64,000 bases of DNA, taken from NCBI GenBank assembly GCA_023475225.1, contig JAMCVK010000036.1:90164-154163 (forward strand), written 5' to 3'. Below the pieces are notes generated by a model. That model saw only the letters and a list, made by a program, of their open reading frames with translations. It was not told the DNA's origin and searched no databases. Positions within the stretch are counted from its first letter, which is position 1, and every line of letters starts with the position of its first letter. Both the position numbers and the translations under genes were made by a program. Of the stretch, positions 16,173 to 25,387 are shown piece by piece. The DNA is from Chloroflexota bacterium. GTDB lineage: Bacteria; Chloroflexota; UBA6077; FW602-bin22; JAMCVK01.

Positions 16173-17291
16173 CTAAACTATCAGGAAGTGCTGAGGATCC
16201 ATATATAGACTAACCGTAGCTCCCTGCTGAAGCGGCTGGCTCATCTCTACAGCATCGACGTAAGCCACGACACGACGACCAGAATCGAGGATGAGGTGTG
16301 CTTCTGTATGGGTTCCCTGATAAATCAGGGTAGTTAGTCTTCCCAGGAAGATGTTATGTGCCTCTGGGTCTACCGCTTCCACCAGTTTCACTCTTTCCGG
16401 GCGCACGATGACCTCAATATGTTCGGGCTCGCCTGGTAGCTTCTGGGCATCGAGACTGATGAGGATCTTACCCAGTCCCTCTGCTTCGGCCCAAGCTGTA
16501 CGGGCATTTTGGCTGATCAGGCGGGCCTTGAATAGGTTCGAGGCACCAATAAAGGTCGCCACGAACTTAGTCCGGGGATTCTCATAGATGTCATAAGGCG
16601 TCGCTATCTGCTCGATCTGGCCGGCATTCATCACGGCGATCCGGTCAGATAGGCTGAGTGCCTCCTGTTGATCATGGGTGACGAAAACGGTCGTCACCCC
16701 CAATTTACGTTGGATCTCCTTCAACTCAACGCGCATCTCATCACGCAGCTTCTTGTCCAAAGCAGCCAGTGGCTCATCCAGGAGGAGGACCTTGGGTCTG
16801 ATGACCAACGCCCTGGCCAGGGCCACCCGCTGTTGTTGCCCACCGCTGAGCTGCCGTGGGTATCTATGCTCATAGCCGCTGAGTTTGACCAGGGATAGAA
16901 CCTCTTTGACCCGGTTGACGATCTCCGCTTTAGGCATCTTTCTCATGCGCAACCCGAAGGCGATATTCTCAAAGATGGTCAGGTGAGGAAAGAGGGCGTA
17001 ATTCTGAAAGACCATCCCCAAACCCCGCAGGTAGGCTGGTACGTCGTTCACTGCCTCCCCATCGATGATCACCTCTCCCCTTGTCGGCTCGTGGAAGCCA
17101 GCGATCAGCTGGAGAGTGGTGGTCTTACCACAGCCACTCGGCCCAAGCAGGGACAAGAATTCACCCTTGTATACCTGCAAGGATATGTCTCTGACAGCCA
17201 TCACCTCCCCGAAATGCTTAGATACGTCCCTTAATTCCACAATGATCGCATTATCTCCATTTCCATTTATCTGTGCCATGCTCGCCCTCAC
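16173..17291 (-). CDS. ABC transporter ATPase (PotA/FbpC-type, spermidine/iron/organic anion class)
   Basis: 372 residues. Walker A GPSGCGKTT, Q-loop FQNYALFPHL, ABC signature LSGGQQQRVALARAL, Walker B LLLDEPLAALD and switch histidine FVTHDQ are all intact. A C-terminal ~120-residue TOBE-type domain, as in PotA and FbpC, follows. The start is a GTG at 17291 overlapping the upstream permease stop as GTGA; an ATG four codons on is possible. Location between the permeases and porG suggests that the imported substrate feeds the oxidoreductase. Substrate identity cannot be read from this subunit. Confidence 0.9.
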   Translation of the reverse strand: MRASMAQINGNGDNAIIVELRDVSKHFGEVMAVRDISLQVYKGEFLSLLGPSGCGKTTTLQLIAGFHEPTRGEVIIDGEAVNDVPAYLRGLGMVFQNYALFPHLTIFENIAFGLRMRKMPKAEIVNRVKEVLSLVKLSGYEHRYPRQLSGGQQQRVALARALVIRPKVLLLDEPLAALDKKLRDEMRVELKEIQRKLGVTTVFVTHDQQEALSLSDRIAVMNAGQIEQIATPYDIYENPRTKFVATFIGASNLFKARLISQNARTAWAEAEGLGKILISLDAQKLPGEPEHIEVIVRPERVKLVEAVDPEAHNIFLGRLTTLIYQGTHTEAHLILDSGRRVVAYVDAVEMSQPLQQGATVSLYMDPQHFLIV

Positions 17292-18121
17292 TTTATTTGC
17301 AGGATCTTGCTTATCCCGGCGATTCTATCAACCACCAAAAGGATCAGGGTGGTAGAGACGATGAAGGCCGTCGAAACAGCAGCCACCGTCGGATCGGTGA
17401 AGTTACGTACATAGGTGTAGATGGCTACCGGCAAGATCTCGGTTGTTCTAGCGCTGATGAATACCGAGGCAACGAACTCATTGAAGGAGATAATGATAGC
17501 AAACAGGAGCCCGGCGAAGATGCCTGGTTGCAGCATCGGCAGGGTAACATGGAAAAGCACCTTTGCCGGGTTCGCCCCCAGGCTGGCGGCAGCCTTCTCC
17601 AGGCTTGTATCGATATTTTGCAGGCTCACCCAAACGCTGCGCAGGACGAAGGGTATGATGAGGATAATATGCCCCAGGACCAGGATCTCTCGGCTGGCCA
17701 TCAGTCCTGACCAAGCAGCGAAAAGCAAGAGCCCTAAGCCGGTTACTACACCAGGGACCATCAAAGGTGAAAGGAGTACCACGGCCAGCAGTCCAGCGCC
17801 GGGCAAGTTGGCTCTCTCAATGATGATCGCCGCCGCTATGCCGATGATAGCCGCGGCCAGGCTGGCCAGCGAGGTAGTATAAACACTATTGAAAAAGCCC
17901 CTCTGAAATTCTGACCGTTCAATCATGTTCTGGTACCAGTGTAGGGATAGCCCTTCAGGAGGAAAAGACAGAATAGCGGTGGGGTTAAAAGAGGCCATGA
18001 TTACGACCACCGTGGGCAGAGTCAAATAGACCAACACGGCTATCACTACGGCCCAAAAAAGGAGACGGCCGCTGGTCCAGAGCAGTTTCTTTCGGGCGGG
18101 CTTACGTCTAACCATGCCCAT
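17288..18121 (-). CDS. ABC transporter permease (PotC-type)
   Basis: 277 residues, about six transmembrane helices. It has the EAA loop typical of binding-protein-dependent permeases, here EKAAASLGANPAKVLFHVTLP, which docks on the ATPase. The N-terminus begins with a basic cytosolic tail before the first helix. It overlaps the partner permease by 14 bases and the ATPase gene by 4. The family moves polyamines, iron, 2-aminoethylphosphonate or organic acids. Confidence 0.88.
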   Translation of the reverse strand: MGMVRRKPARKKLLWTSGRLLFWAVVIAVLVYLTLPTVVVIMASFNPTAILSFPPEGLSLHWYQNMIERSEFQRGFFNSVYTTSLASLAAAIIGIAAAIIIERANLPGAGLLAVVLLSPLMVPGVVTGLGLLLFAAWSGLMASREILVLGHIILIIPFVLRSVWVSLQNIDTSLEKAAASLGANPAKVLFHVTLPMLQPGIFAGLLFAIIISFNEFVASVFISARTTEILPVAIYTYVRNFTDPTVAAVSTAFIVSTTLILLVVDRIAGISKILQIK

Positions 18122-19016
18122 TCCCCCTCCCGGGACGATTCAGGGCCCATTGTAATCCACCCATGACGAGTAGAGTCAACACTAACATGAACAAGGCCAA
18201 GGCCGCCCCGAAGGGATAATTGGCCGTCTCAATGGCCTGCTCGTAAATCGAGATGGCGATCATCTTCACCTTACCTCCACCCAGCATCTGCGGCGTGGGG
18301 AAGGCGCTGAGAGTCCAGGCAAAGATGACGATGGAGCCAGAGATGATCCCCGGGAGGCTTAAGGGCAGAGTCACACGCAGGAAGGTTTGCAAGGGATTGG
18401 CCCCCAGGCTCTGGGCACTCTTCTCATAAGCGACATCGATATGGCTGATCGCCGCCGCCAGGAGCAGAATCATCACGGGCAAGGAGTATTGAACCAAACC
18501 GATGATCACTGCCGTTTCAGTGAACATCATCTCTATCGGCTCAGAGATCAGCCCTAAACGAAGAAGCAGGGCATTCAGGAATCCGCTGCTGCCAAGCATA
18601 AGCATCCAGGAATAGGTACGGACGATCACCCCGGTAAAGAAGGGCACTACGGTGAGAATCAATACGATCGAGCTAAAAGGGCGAGACTGGGAACGAGCTA
18701 AGGCGTAAGCTACCGGATATCCCAGGATAAGGGTGAAGATGGTGGTATAGGCGCTGAGGCGGAAGGTGTCCATCAGGTAACCCAAGTAAAGGGGATCGAG
18801 GATTTTCCAGTAGTTGGCCCAGGTGAAGCCTCCGATCTGTAAGGAACCGGGGACGAAGGTGCGAAAGCTATACTGGAAGAGGAAGCCCAGCGAAGCCAGA
18901 TAAACCAGCAGTACAGCCAATACTGGTAGCAGAAAGAGCAAGGCCAGCCGTCGCTTAGGGAGACGAGAGATGCGGTCCGTCAGTCCGATCGGCAGCTCTT
19001 TCTCCATTACAGCCAT
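18108..19016 (-). CDS. ABC transporter permease (PotB-type)
   Basis: 302 residues with about six transmembrane helices and the docking loop YEKSAQSLGANPLQTFLRVTLP (quoted in part). A large periplasmic segment after the first helix (YSFRTFVPGSLQIGGFTWANY) resembles PotB/ThiP-like permeases. It partners with the permease at 17288-18121. The start overlaps the LarA-like gene by 10 bases, so racemase and transporter are coexpressed. Confidence 0.88.
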   Translation of the reverse strand: MAVMEKELPIGLTDRISRLPKRRLALLFLLPVLAVLLVYLASLGFLFQYSFRTFVPGSLQIGGFTWANYWKILDPLYLGYLMDTFRLSAYTTIFTLILGYPVAYALARSQSRPFSSIVLILTVVPFFTGVIVRTYSWMLMLGSSGFLNALLLRLGLISEPIEMMFTETAVIIGLVQYSLPVMILLLAAAISHIDVAYEKSAQSLGANPLQTFLRVTLPLSLPGIISGSIVIFAWTLSAFPTPQMLGGGKVKMIAISIYEQAIETANYPFGAALALFMLVLTLLVMGGLQWALNRPGRGNGHG

Positions 19017-20335
19017 GGCTCTGTCATCTCCGTTGATAGGATGGGGAAGGTAATGGAACCTTGAGGCATTAAATAGGTGATCGGTGTGTCCATACCCAGC
19101 AGATGATAAGCCATCGACAGCGCTTCATCAACAGAGTGGGCAGGGATCGTGCCACTCACTCTGACTTGTTCGTCAAGCAGCTCAGAGACAAGAATTACAG
19201 TGTGGGCCTTGGCCTGCACGCAGAACCCGTAGGCCATAGCGCCACCAATGGTGCAGTAGGCCCGCAAGCGGTCCTCTTTCTCTTCCAGGCTATCCGGGCT
19301 GGTGAAGATCTCCTCGAACTCTGCTCCCCCCAATCCCTGGCTACACTCAGCTAAGAGGACGATCACCCCTCCCGGACGCACCGCCCGCACAGCGTTATCC
19401 AACGTCTTGTAGGCTTGATAAAGGTTGATATCCTTCGGCCATCCCCCGCAGGAAACGATGACCAGTTCTGCCCTTTCATCTAAGGGGGCAGAGAAATGCT
19501 CTCTGACGAACTGACAACCAGCCAAATGGGCTGCTATTAGGTCACCTCCTACTATATGGCTTAGCTGATGCTGCCCATTGACCACCACGTTGACCAGAAA
19601 ATCAGGATGAGCATGCCTGGCTATCTCGACCATATCTGCGGAGAGCGGATTGCCCTTAAGACAACCAGAACCGACTGATAGATTCATTCCCCTGGCGGGT
19701 GGAGGATTGAAGAAAAGAGCATGGTTCGTCTGTACTGTATCGAAGCCAGCTATCCCAGGCATGATGCCCTTTTTACCGCCCCCAAAGCCGGCCAGAAAAT
19801 GATATACGATACCCCCAGTGACGATGACCCGGTCAGACTCAACAACTTTCTTATTCAACTCGATGGGGGTGCCCCGCACCGTTTTTCCCAAGTTCACTAA
19901 ATTAGCTCGATCCAGGCAATCATGACCCTCAATCCGCACCCGGGCTGCGACCTCAGCGCCATAAACGGTCAGGACCTCCTCCCTGGTCAAAGAGCGATGT
20001 GTGCCCTGTCCGATGATGACAGTGATGTCATCATCGGATATGCCGCGCTGATTCAACGTGTCGAGGATTGGCGGGATGAGCAGATCATAGTGCACCCAGA
20101 CACGGGTGATGTCCCCGCCGATGATGGCCACCTTCTCCCCTCTTCGCACGATATCAACTAGTGGTGGGGAGCCGATAGGTTGGCTGAGGACACGCCGCAC
20201 GGCCGCTCTGACATCAGGCAGATTAGCCACCCTCTTGCCGCTGAGCAGGCCAAGGAGGTTTTGCCTTGGCAGAGAAATAGCTAGCTGCGCCCTTCCATAA
20301 GCGAGCTCAAAGGTCTTCTTCTCTAAAGAGATCAT
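19007..20335 (-). CDS. LarA-family (nickel-pincer) 2-hydroxyacid racemase-like protein
   Basis: 442 residues of the lactate racemase (LarA, formerly DUF2088) family. Catalytic-type residues are visible: a histidine in GQGTHRSLT, the segment YHFLAGFGGGKKGIMPG whose histidine and lysine correspond to the LarA acid/base and pincer-binding lysine, and a histidine in QTNHALFF. LarA uses a nickel-pincer nucleotide made by LarB, LarC and LarE; none of these is in the window. Homologues racemise or epimerise diverse 2-hydroxyacids, so lactate is only one option. Position between binding protein and permease genes suggests it acts on the imported compound. Confidence 0.82.
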   Translation of the reverse strand: MISLEKKTFELAYGRAQLAISLPRQNLLGLLSGKRVANLPDVRAAVRRVLSQPIGSPPLVDIVRRGEKVAIIGGDITRVWVHYDLLIPPILDTLNQRGISDDDITVIIGQGTHRSLTREEVLTVYGAEVAARVRIEGHDCLDRANLVNLGKTVRGTPIELNKKVVESDRVIVTGGIVYHFLAGFGGGKKGIMPGIAGFDTVQTNHALFFNPPPARGMNLSVGSGCLKGNPLSADMVEIARHAHPDFLVNVVVNGQHQLSHIVGGDLIAAHLAGCQFVREHFSAPLDERAELVIVSCGGWPKDINLYQAYKTLDNAVRAVRPGGVIVLLAECSQGLGGAEFEEIFTSPDSLEEKEDRLRAYCTIGGAMAYGFCVQAKAHTVILVSELLDEQVRVSGTIPAHSVDEALSMAYHLLGMDTPITYLMPQGSITFPILSTEMTEPWL

Positions 20336-20350
20336 TATACCTTATTAGCG

Positions 20351-20385
20351 ATCCTGCACATCCTCATCCTGAGGATGTGCAGGAT
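20351..20385 (-). terminator. strong hairpin between binding-protein gene and downstream operon
   Basis: A perfect 16-bp inverted repeat with a 3-base TCC loop (arm ATCCTGCACATCCTCA) lies 11 bases after the binding-protein stop, in transcription order, and before the LarA-like gene. Such hairpins often terminate most transcripts or protect the 3' end of the highly expressed binding-protein mRNA while allowing some readthrough. Confidence 0.75.
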
Positions 20386-20396
20386 ATTATCCGGCC

Positions 20397-21521
20397 CTAC
20401 TTGGCCACGATCTCGCGGTTGAACCATTCCTTCCAGGCGCTCATCATCTTGGCCCGTTGTCCATCATCAATCAGGTAAGCCTTCGTCTTCCAGTCATCCG
20501 GTGTGGCCAGGACACCTGGCTGGCCCTTTAACTCAGGAGGGAGATTGGCCTTCATGTTCATCACCCCGCACTTGAAGGAGGCGGCCAGCTTCTCCTGGAC
20601 ATCCTTATCAAGCATGGTGTTTATGTACTTATAGGCCGCCTCCCGGCGAGCCGGGTCGATCCCCTTCATTATGGCGACCGTGTCGATACCAACCACTGCC
20701 TTTTCCTTCGGGTCGACTATCTTGACCGGTACACCCTGCTCCTTGAGGTGGAAGGCGTTGATGCTGAGCATGACCTCGATCGGTGCGTTGCCGGTCTTCA
20801 ACAGGTCTTGACTCTGGGCATCGGTAGCGTAGAAGCCGGCAATGTTGGGTTTGAGGGCCTTGAGCTTCTCCTGCCCCTTCTCCCACTGGAACTCATTGCC
20901 GCCTGATAGCAACGCACTCATCACGATGATATGGCTGGGGTCGAAGTCGGGCAAGCCGATCTTGCCCTTGAACTCTGGCTTCCAAAGGTCAGCCCAGGAG
21001 GTAATATTCTCTTTGATCAGGTCGGGGCGGTAGACGATGGTGTAGACGTAGGACCACACACCCAGGTGATAATCGCTGCGAACCGCCTCCTTGAAGAGAT
21101 CCTTGGAGTTGGGGATTTTGGAGAGATCGAGCTTCTCGAAGAGGTCATCCGAGATGTATAGGCGCCCCATATGAGTGGTGGTGAGGGTGATATCCACCTG
21201 AGGCTTGCCCTTAGCCGCCCTGGCCTTGGCCAGGCGATCGACCGTGCCACCGACTTCATACTCGACCTTGATCCCCGTCTCAGCAGTAAAGCGTTTGCTT
21301 ACCTCCCTATCCAGCGTATCTTTCCAGTTGCCACCCCAGGTACTGACTACGATGCTCTCTACCTTAGGTGCAGGGGCTGCGGCCTTGGTGGGCGCTGGGG
21401 CAGCGGCCTTCGTGGCCGTAGGCGCAGGTTGGGCGCCCGGGGCACAACCCGCCAAGCCCACTATCAGGACATTAACCAACAGGATCACCAACAGGATACC
21501 CGTGACTTTTCTCACTCCCAT
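20397..21521 (-). CDS. ABC transporter extracellular solute-binding lipoprotein (family 1)
   Basis: 374 residues. A lipoprotein signal peptide with lipobox LAGC (Cys at about residue 26) is followed by an Ala/Pro/Thr/Lys-rich linker and a PotD/iron-binding-like domain beginning VVSTWGGNWKDTLDREV. The STWGG start and later FKGKIGLPDFDP region are typical of extracellular solute-binding family 1 proteins for polyamines, Fe(III), phosphonates or organic anions. It is the first gene of the transporter/oxidoreductase operon on the minus strand. The ligand cannot be assigned; downstream enzymes argue for a hydroxy- or oxo-acid rather than a polyamine. Confidence 0.88.
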   Translation of the reverse strand: MGVRKVTGILLVILLVNVLIVGLAGCAPGAQPAPTATKAAAPAPTKAAAPAPKVESIVVSTWGGNWKDTLDREVSKRFTAETGIKVEYEVGGTVDRLAKARAAKGKPQVDITLTTTHMGRLYISDDLFEKLDLSKIPNSKDLFKEAVRSDYHLGVWSYVYTIVYRPDLIKENITSWADLWKPEFKGKIGLPDFDPSHIIVMSALLSGGNEFQWEKGQEKLKALKPNIAGFYATDAQSQDLLKTGNAPIEVMLSINAFHLKEQGVPVKIVDPKEKAVVGIDTVAIMKGIDPARREAAYKYINTMLDKDVQEKLAASFKCGVMNMKANLPPELKGQPGVLATPDDWKTKAYLIDDGQRAKMMSAWKEWFNREIVAK

Positions 21522-21898
21522 TTACCTCCTAATAAGATGAATCTTCTCCCTAATCAAGTAGGGGAACACCAGTGGCTATATGCTGAGGCGATCACCCCCT
21601 ATCAGAGGCACTCCAGGCTCTGCCTGGAGCAGGGCTTAGAATAACCCAAAGTATACGAAAGAGCTAGGAAAAAAGATATGTTAAAAATAAATGATTTTTA
21701 GGGCCAAAATTAGTACACTATGTAGTAATCCACCTGTGAGGTAACCGGTCTCTCATAAAGCCCGGCATGGACAAACCAAAGCGCATTAACTATCATGGGA
21801 AAGCCGAATAGCAGAATTGCCAGGGGTAGGGGCCTGGGGATGTGTCCCGACTCTCATAATGAAATCTTGAAGGGTTACCTTGAACCCCGGGGGATAAT
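21522..21898. other. divergent intergenic region between transporter operon and sensor kinase
   Basis: No gene. It holds a small hairpin (CTCCAGGC, loop TCT, GCCTGGAG at 21611-21629) and an AT-rich dyad (TAAAAAT, spacer AAATG, ATTTTTA at 21682-21700). Promoters for both directions must lie here, but no hexamer pair is convincing by eye. Confidence 0.45.
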
Positions 21899-24712
21899 AT
21901 GCGACACTTTCAAGGGGGGAGAGGGAGGTGGGTGATAATCCAGCCACAATGGAATTTCATTGAGAAATCGCTTGAGCACCACGTGTCTCGTTTCTTTTGG
22001 CCCAACATCGGTCTGGGCAGGAAGATGGCGATCATCGCCGCCATTGGTGTGATTTCGCTGGTAGGCCTTTTCGCCTTTCTTGGTATAAGCGCCCTCCAAG
22101 AGAACACCGACCGCACCCTGCAAGAACGTGTAGCGCTGGCCCAGACCATGGCCAGTCGTATCGATTACGTCCTGGCCAACATCGATCACGCCCTGACCAC
22201 TGCCGCCACACAAGAGGAGTTAGTGGATCCGACGCAACGCGAAGATGCCTTGAAAGCCGTAGCTCATCGCCTTGCCCTTTTTGGTGACCAGGTCTATCTA
22301 CTTGATAACAAGGGAAGAATCCTCATGACACAACCACCAAGCGCCCCCTCTCTCTCACTGGACCATGCCACCCCGGTGGTGAGTGTTTTGAAAGGCGAAC
22401 GTTTCTCGATATCAAGCACCATCGACGCTCATAATCCCCAGCCATCAGTCCTGGCAGCTGCCCCCATTCGAAACGCTGCGGGAGAGGTGATCGGTTTACT
22501 TGCCCTGACCATCGACTTGAACGGGTCGAACATTGGCGTCTTGGCCAATTCTCCTGCCCTGGGCGAAACTAGCTATGCAGATCTTGTGGATGCTAATGGT
22601 GTGATCCTTTCCAGCAGCCGATCCGATCGCGTTTCAAAGTTCGGCGATCACAGTGGCAATCTAATCAGGATGATCCAAGACCATCGCCCGCTTGTGACGA
22701 CCTGTCATGACTGTCATGTCTCGTCGTGGGGTCTGGACCGCCAGCGCGAGGTGTTGGCCTTTGCACCCCTGTATCGGGCTCAGTGGGGAGTCGCAGTTCA
22801 TCAAGGCGAAGCTGAAGCGTTCGCGCCGAGGCATCAATTGCTGTCAAAGATTTTCACCCTGGGCGCAATGGCGCTGTTGGGTGTGCTGGGACTGGTCTAT
22901 GTGACTACGCGCATGGTGATCACGCCCGTACAGGCTCTCACAACAGCGACGCGGCGCATAGCCAGTGGTGACCTGAAGACACCTTTAGAGGTGCATGGTC
23001 GTGATGAGATCGGCACCCTAACCCGCTCTTTTGATGAAATGCGCTTGCGTTTGAAGACGTCCATGGAAGAGAGCCAGGCATGGAACCGCGAACTCGATAG
23101 GCGTGTGCAGGAGCGCACAGCTGCATGTGTTGCGGCGCAAGAGGAAGCCCAGCGCTCGCGTGACCAACTCCAAACAGTGATGGACAGTCTCAGTGATGAG
23201 CTGATGGTGATTGATCGGGACTATCGTGTGAGACAGGTTAATGCGAGGCTAAGCAGGCATCTAGACGACGGATGTGCTGCTATCGGCAAGTCCTGTTACG
23301 AAATCGCTCACGGGTCCACGCCCTGTCAATCAGCCGATTGTCCATGTCCGCTACCCATCGTAGTCGAGACAGGTCGGCCTGTTCGTGTGACGCACTTTCA
23401 CCCCCAGGAGGGCTCAGGGCGTTATCTGGACATCGTTGCCTCTCCGCTTATAGATGAAGGTGGACGGGTAAATGGCATCGTTGAGGTATGGCGTGATGTG
23501 ACTCAAGAGAGACGTCTCGAGGAAACGCTACTCGCCCGTAATCGTGATCTCTCAGCGCTGAATACTATTGCTCGTACCGTCATTCAATCACGGAATCTGG
23601 AGGAGTGTCTGGATATCGTGCTGGCCGAGGTTATGCGGATCAGCGGAGTGGACGTGGGTGTGATCTTTCTAGTTGAAGGGGAGGATCACACCCTGAAGTT
23701 GCGGGCGTTTCGAGGGTTATCGAAAGAGGCGGCTATGGTCGTTACACGCGTTGGACTCAGCGATAGTGGGTGTGCTGGGGTACTGGACACCGGCAAACCT
23801 GTCATAGTATCGAACGTTCCTCATTACCAGACAACGGCGGGTACCGCCCTTCAACGGGAAAATCTACGCTCATTGGCCCATATCCCATTGATCGCTAAAG
23901 GCCAAAGGCTGGGGAGCATGTGTGTTGGTACACGTGTACTGCACGAATTTTCAACGGAAGAGATCGCGCTGCTCACCTCTATAGCCGACCAAATCGCCAT
24001 TGCTGTTGAGAACGCGCAGCTATATGAGGAGTTGCAGCGCAAAGAGCAAGTGCGTGGTGCCTTATTGCGTGCAGTCATTTCCGCACAGGAAGAGGAACGT
24101 AAACGTATCTCAAGAGAATTACACGATGAAACCAGCCAGACGTTGAGCGCGCTTTTGTATACCCTTGATACAGCAAGAGAGGCGGGCTCCTCATCAGAGA
24201 TGCAGCCACTGCTGCAACGAATGCGGGAACTGACCATCCATACCATCGACGAAATCCATAAGATTATCTTCGATCTGCGCCCGACGATGCTCGATCAGCT
24301 GGGGTTGACAGCGGCGCTGCGCTGGTATGCAGAGACACGGCTGGGAGAGCTGGGGGTGCGCCTTAAGGTGCAGAAGGCTAGAGATGTGCCTCGCTTGTCA
24401 CCGGTAGTTGAAACAGCGATCTTTCGTACCGTGCAAGAAGCAATCAATAACATTACTAAGCATTCCGGGGCACGCCACGCTACCATAAGGTTCGCTCGAA
24501 AATCGAATGCGCTGGAGATTGTCGTTAAGGACGATGGCATCGGCTTCGATGTGGACTCAATTGCCCGTTCCGCCGATCCGAAATGCGGTTGGGGATTGAT
24601 GGGCATGCAGGAACGGATCAGCGCTATCGGGGGTGAACTTTATATCACCTCCATGCCCGGTAATGGCACAGAGATTCGGATCTGCGTTTCCCTTGGAGGT
24701 GATGATGGATAA
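21899..24712 (+). CDS. NarX-like multidomain sensor histidine kinase with periplasmic CxxCH motif
   Basis: 937 residues. The order is: transmembrane helix (about 43-63), a large extracytoplasmic Cache-like sensor domain (64-316), second transmembrane helix (317-337), HAMP (338-390), coiled coil, PAS (about 420-535) with four cysteines (CYEIAHGSTPCQSADCPCP), GAF (about 560-715), HisKA_3 with RELHDETSQ phosphoacceptor histidine, and a HATPase domain at the end. The sensor domain contains CHDCH at 269-273, a c-type heme attachment motif. The kinase probably phosphorylates the adjacent NarL-type regulator and controls the dsr operon downstream. The start codon is uncertain; later GTG/ATG choices would only shorten the cytosolic N-terminus. 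Confidence 0.85.
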   Translation: MRHFQGGRGRWVIIQPQWNFIEKSLEHHVSRFFWPNIGLGRKMAIIAAIGVISLVGLFAFLGISALQENTDRTLQERVALAQTMASRIDYVLANIDHALTTAATQEELVDPTQREDALKAVAHRLALFGDQVYLLDNKGRILMTQPPSAPSLSLDHATPVVSVLKGERFSISSTIDAHNPQPSVLAAAPIRNAAGEVIGLLALTIDLNGSNIGVLANSPALGETSYADLVDANGVILSSSRSDRVSKFGDHSGNLIRMIQDHRPLVTTCHDCHVSSWGLDRQREVLAFAPLYRAQWGVAVHQGEAEAFAPRHQLLSKIFTLGAMALLGVLGLVYVTTRMVITPVQALTTATRRIASGDLKTPLEVHGRDEIGTLTRSFDEMRLRLKTSMEESQAWNRELDRRVQERTAACVAAQEEAQRSRDQLQTVMDSLSDELMVIDRDYRVRQVNARLSRHLDDGCAAIGKSCYEIAHGSTPCQSADCPCPLPIVVETGRPVRVTHFHPQEGSGRYLDIVASPLIDEGGRVNGIVEVWRDVTQERRLEETLLARNRDLSALNTIARTVIQSRNLEECLDIVLAEVMRISGVDVGVIFLVEGEDHTLKLRAFRGLSKEAAMVVTRVGLSDSGCAGVLDTGKPVIVSNVPHYQTTAGTALQRENLRSLAHIPLIAKGQRLGSMCVGTRVLHEFSTEEIALLTSIADQIAIAVENAQLYEELQRKEQVRGALLRAVISAQEEERKRISRELHDETSQTLSALLYTLDTAREAGSSSEMQPLLQRMRELTIHTIDEIHKIIFDLRPTMLDQLGLTAALRWYAETRLGELGVRLKVQKARDVPRLSPVVETAIFRTVQEAINNITKHSGARHATIRFARKSNALEIVVKDDGIGFDVDSIARSADPKCGWGLMGMQERISAIGGELYITSMPGNGTEIRICVSLGGDDG

Positions 24713-25349
24713 AATTCGGGTCCTGGTTGTTGATGACCATGCTATCCTGCGCGATGGTATATGTTCATTGTTGGCGCGGCGAGATGACCTTCAAGTCATC
24801 GGGGAGGCGGCGAACGGGTTAGAGGCATTGAAGCAGGTAGAAACACTCAGACCGGACGTGGTGCTGCTGGATATTTCGATGCCTGTGATGGACGGGCTTG
24901 AGGCGACCCGCCGGATCAAGCAGGCATTTCCAGAGGTGAAGATACTCGTTCTAACTCAGCACGATAACAATGAGTATGTTTTCCCCGTGTTGGAGGCTGG
25001 CGCCGCTGGTTACGTTTTGAAAAAATCTGGTGGAGCGGAGTTGGTCGCTGCTATCCGTGCTGTGTACCAGGAGGATGCCTTCCTGCATCCCGCTGTTGCT
25101 CGCGAGGTGATAGCTCGAATGAGGGAGGCAGCCGAAGAATGTGGGCAACAGCCACGCTTGACTGAACGGGAAACAGAGGTACTCAAGTTGATCACGGAAG
25201 GGTTGAGTAGCCGTGAGATCGCTGAAAAGTTGTGCTTAAGTCCAAAGACGGTCATGGTGCATCGCGCGAATATCATGGAGAAGCTAGGTATCCACAGTCG
25301 TGCTGAGCTCGTCAGGTATGCCATTCGGCAGGGACTGATCAAGCCGTAA
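24705..25349 (+). CDS. NarL/FixJ-family response regulator
   Basis: 214 residues from the ATG at 24705, five bases after a GGAGG and overlapping the kinase stop. The receiver domain has the DD pair at 10-11, phosphoacceptor Asp56 in DVVLLDISMP and the conserved lysine in VLKKSGG. The C-terminal LuxR-type helix-turn-helix (LTEREVE-like: LTERETEVLKLITEGLSSREIA) occupies about 150-210. It is the partner of the preceding kinase. It probably binds the repeated GACCTA sites upstream of dsrA, although its specificity is not established. The closest paralogue in the window is the regulator at 58884. Confidence 0.9.
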   Translation: MDKIRVLVVDDHAILRDGICSLLARRDDLQVIGEAANGLEALKQVETLRPDVVLLDISMPVMDGLEATRRIKQAFPEVKILVLTQHDNNEYVFPVLEAGAAGYVLKKSGGAELVAAIRAVYQEDAFLHPAVAREVIARMREAAEECGQQPRLTERETEVLKLITEGLSSREIAEKLCLSPKTVMVHRANIMEKLGIHSRAELVRYAIRQGLIKP

Positions 25350-25387
25350 CACACTGTTCCCTCAATTATCGCTGGAGATAGTTCGAT

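Noticed and set aside
19007-20335. Dedicated lactate racemase assignment
   Set aside because: LarA homologues use many 2-hydroxyacids and no lactate dehydrogenase or larBCE genes are present, so only the family is claimed.
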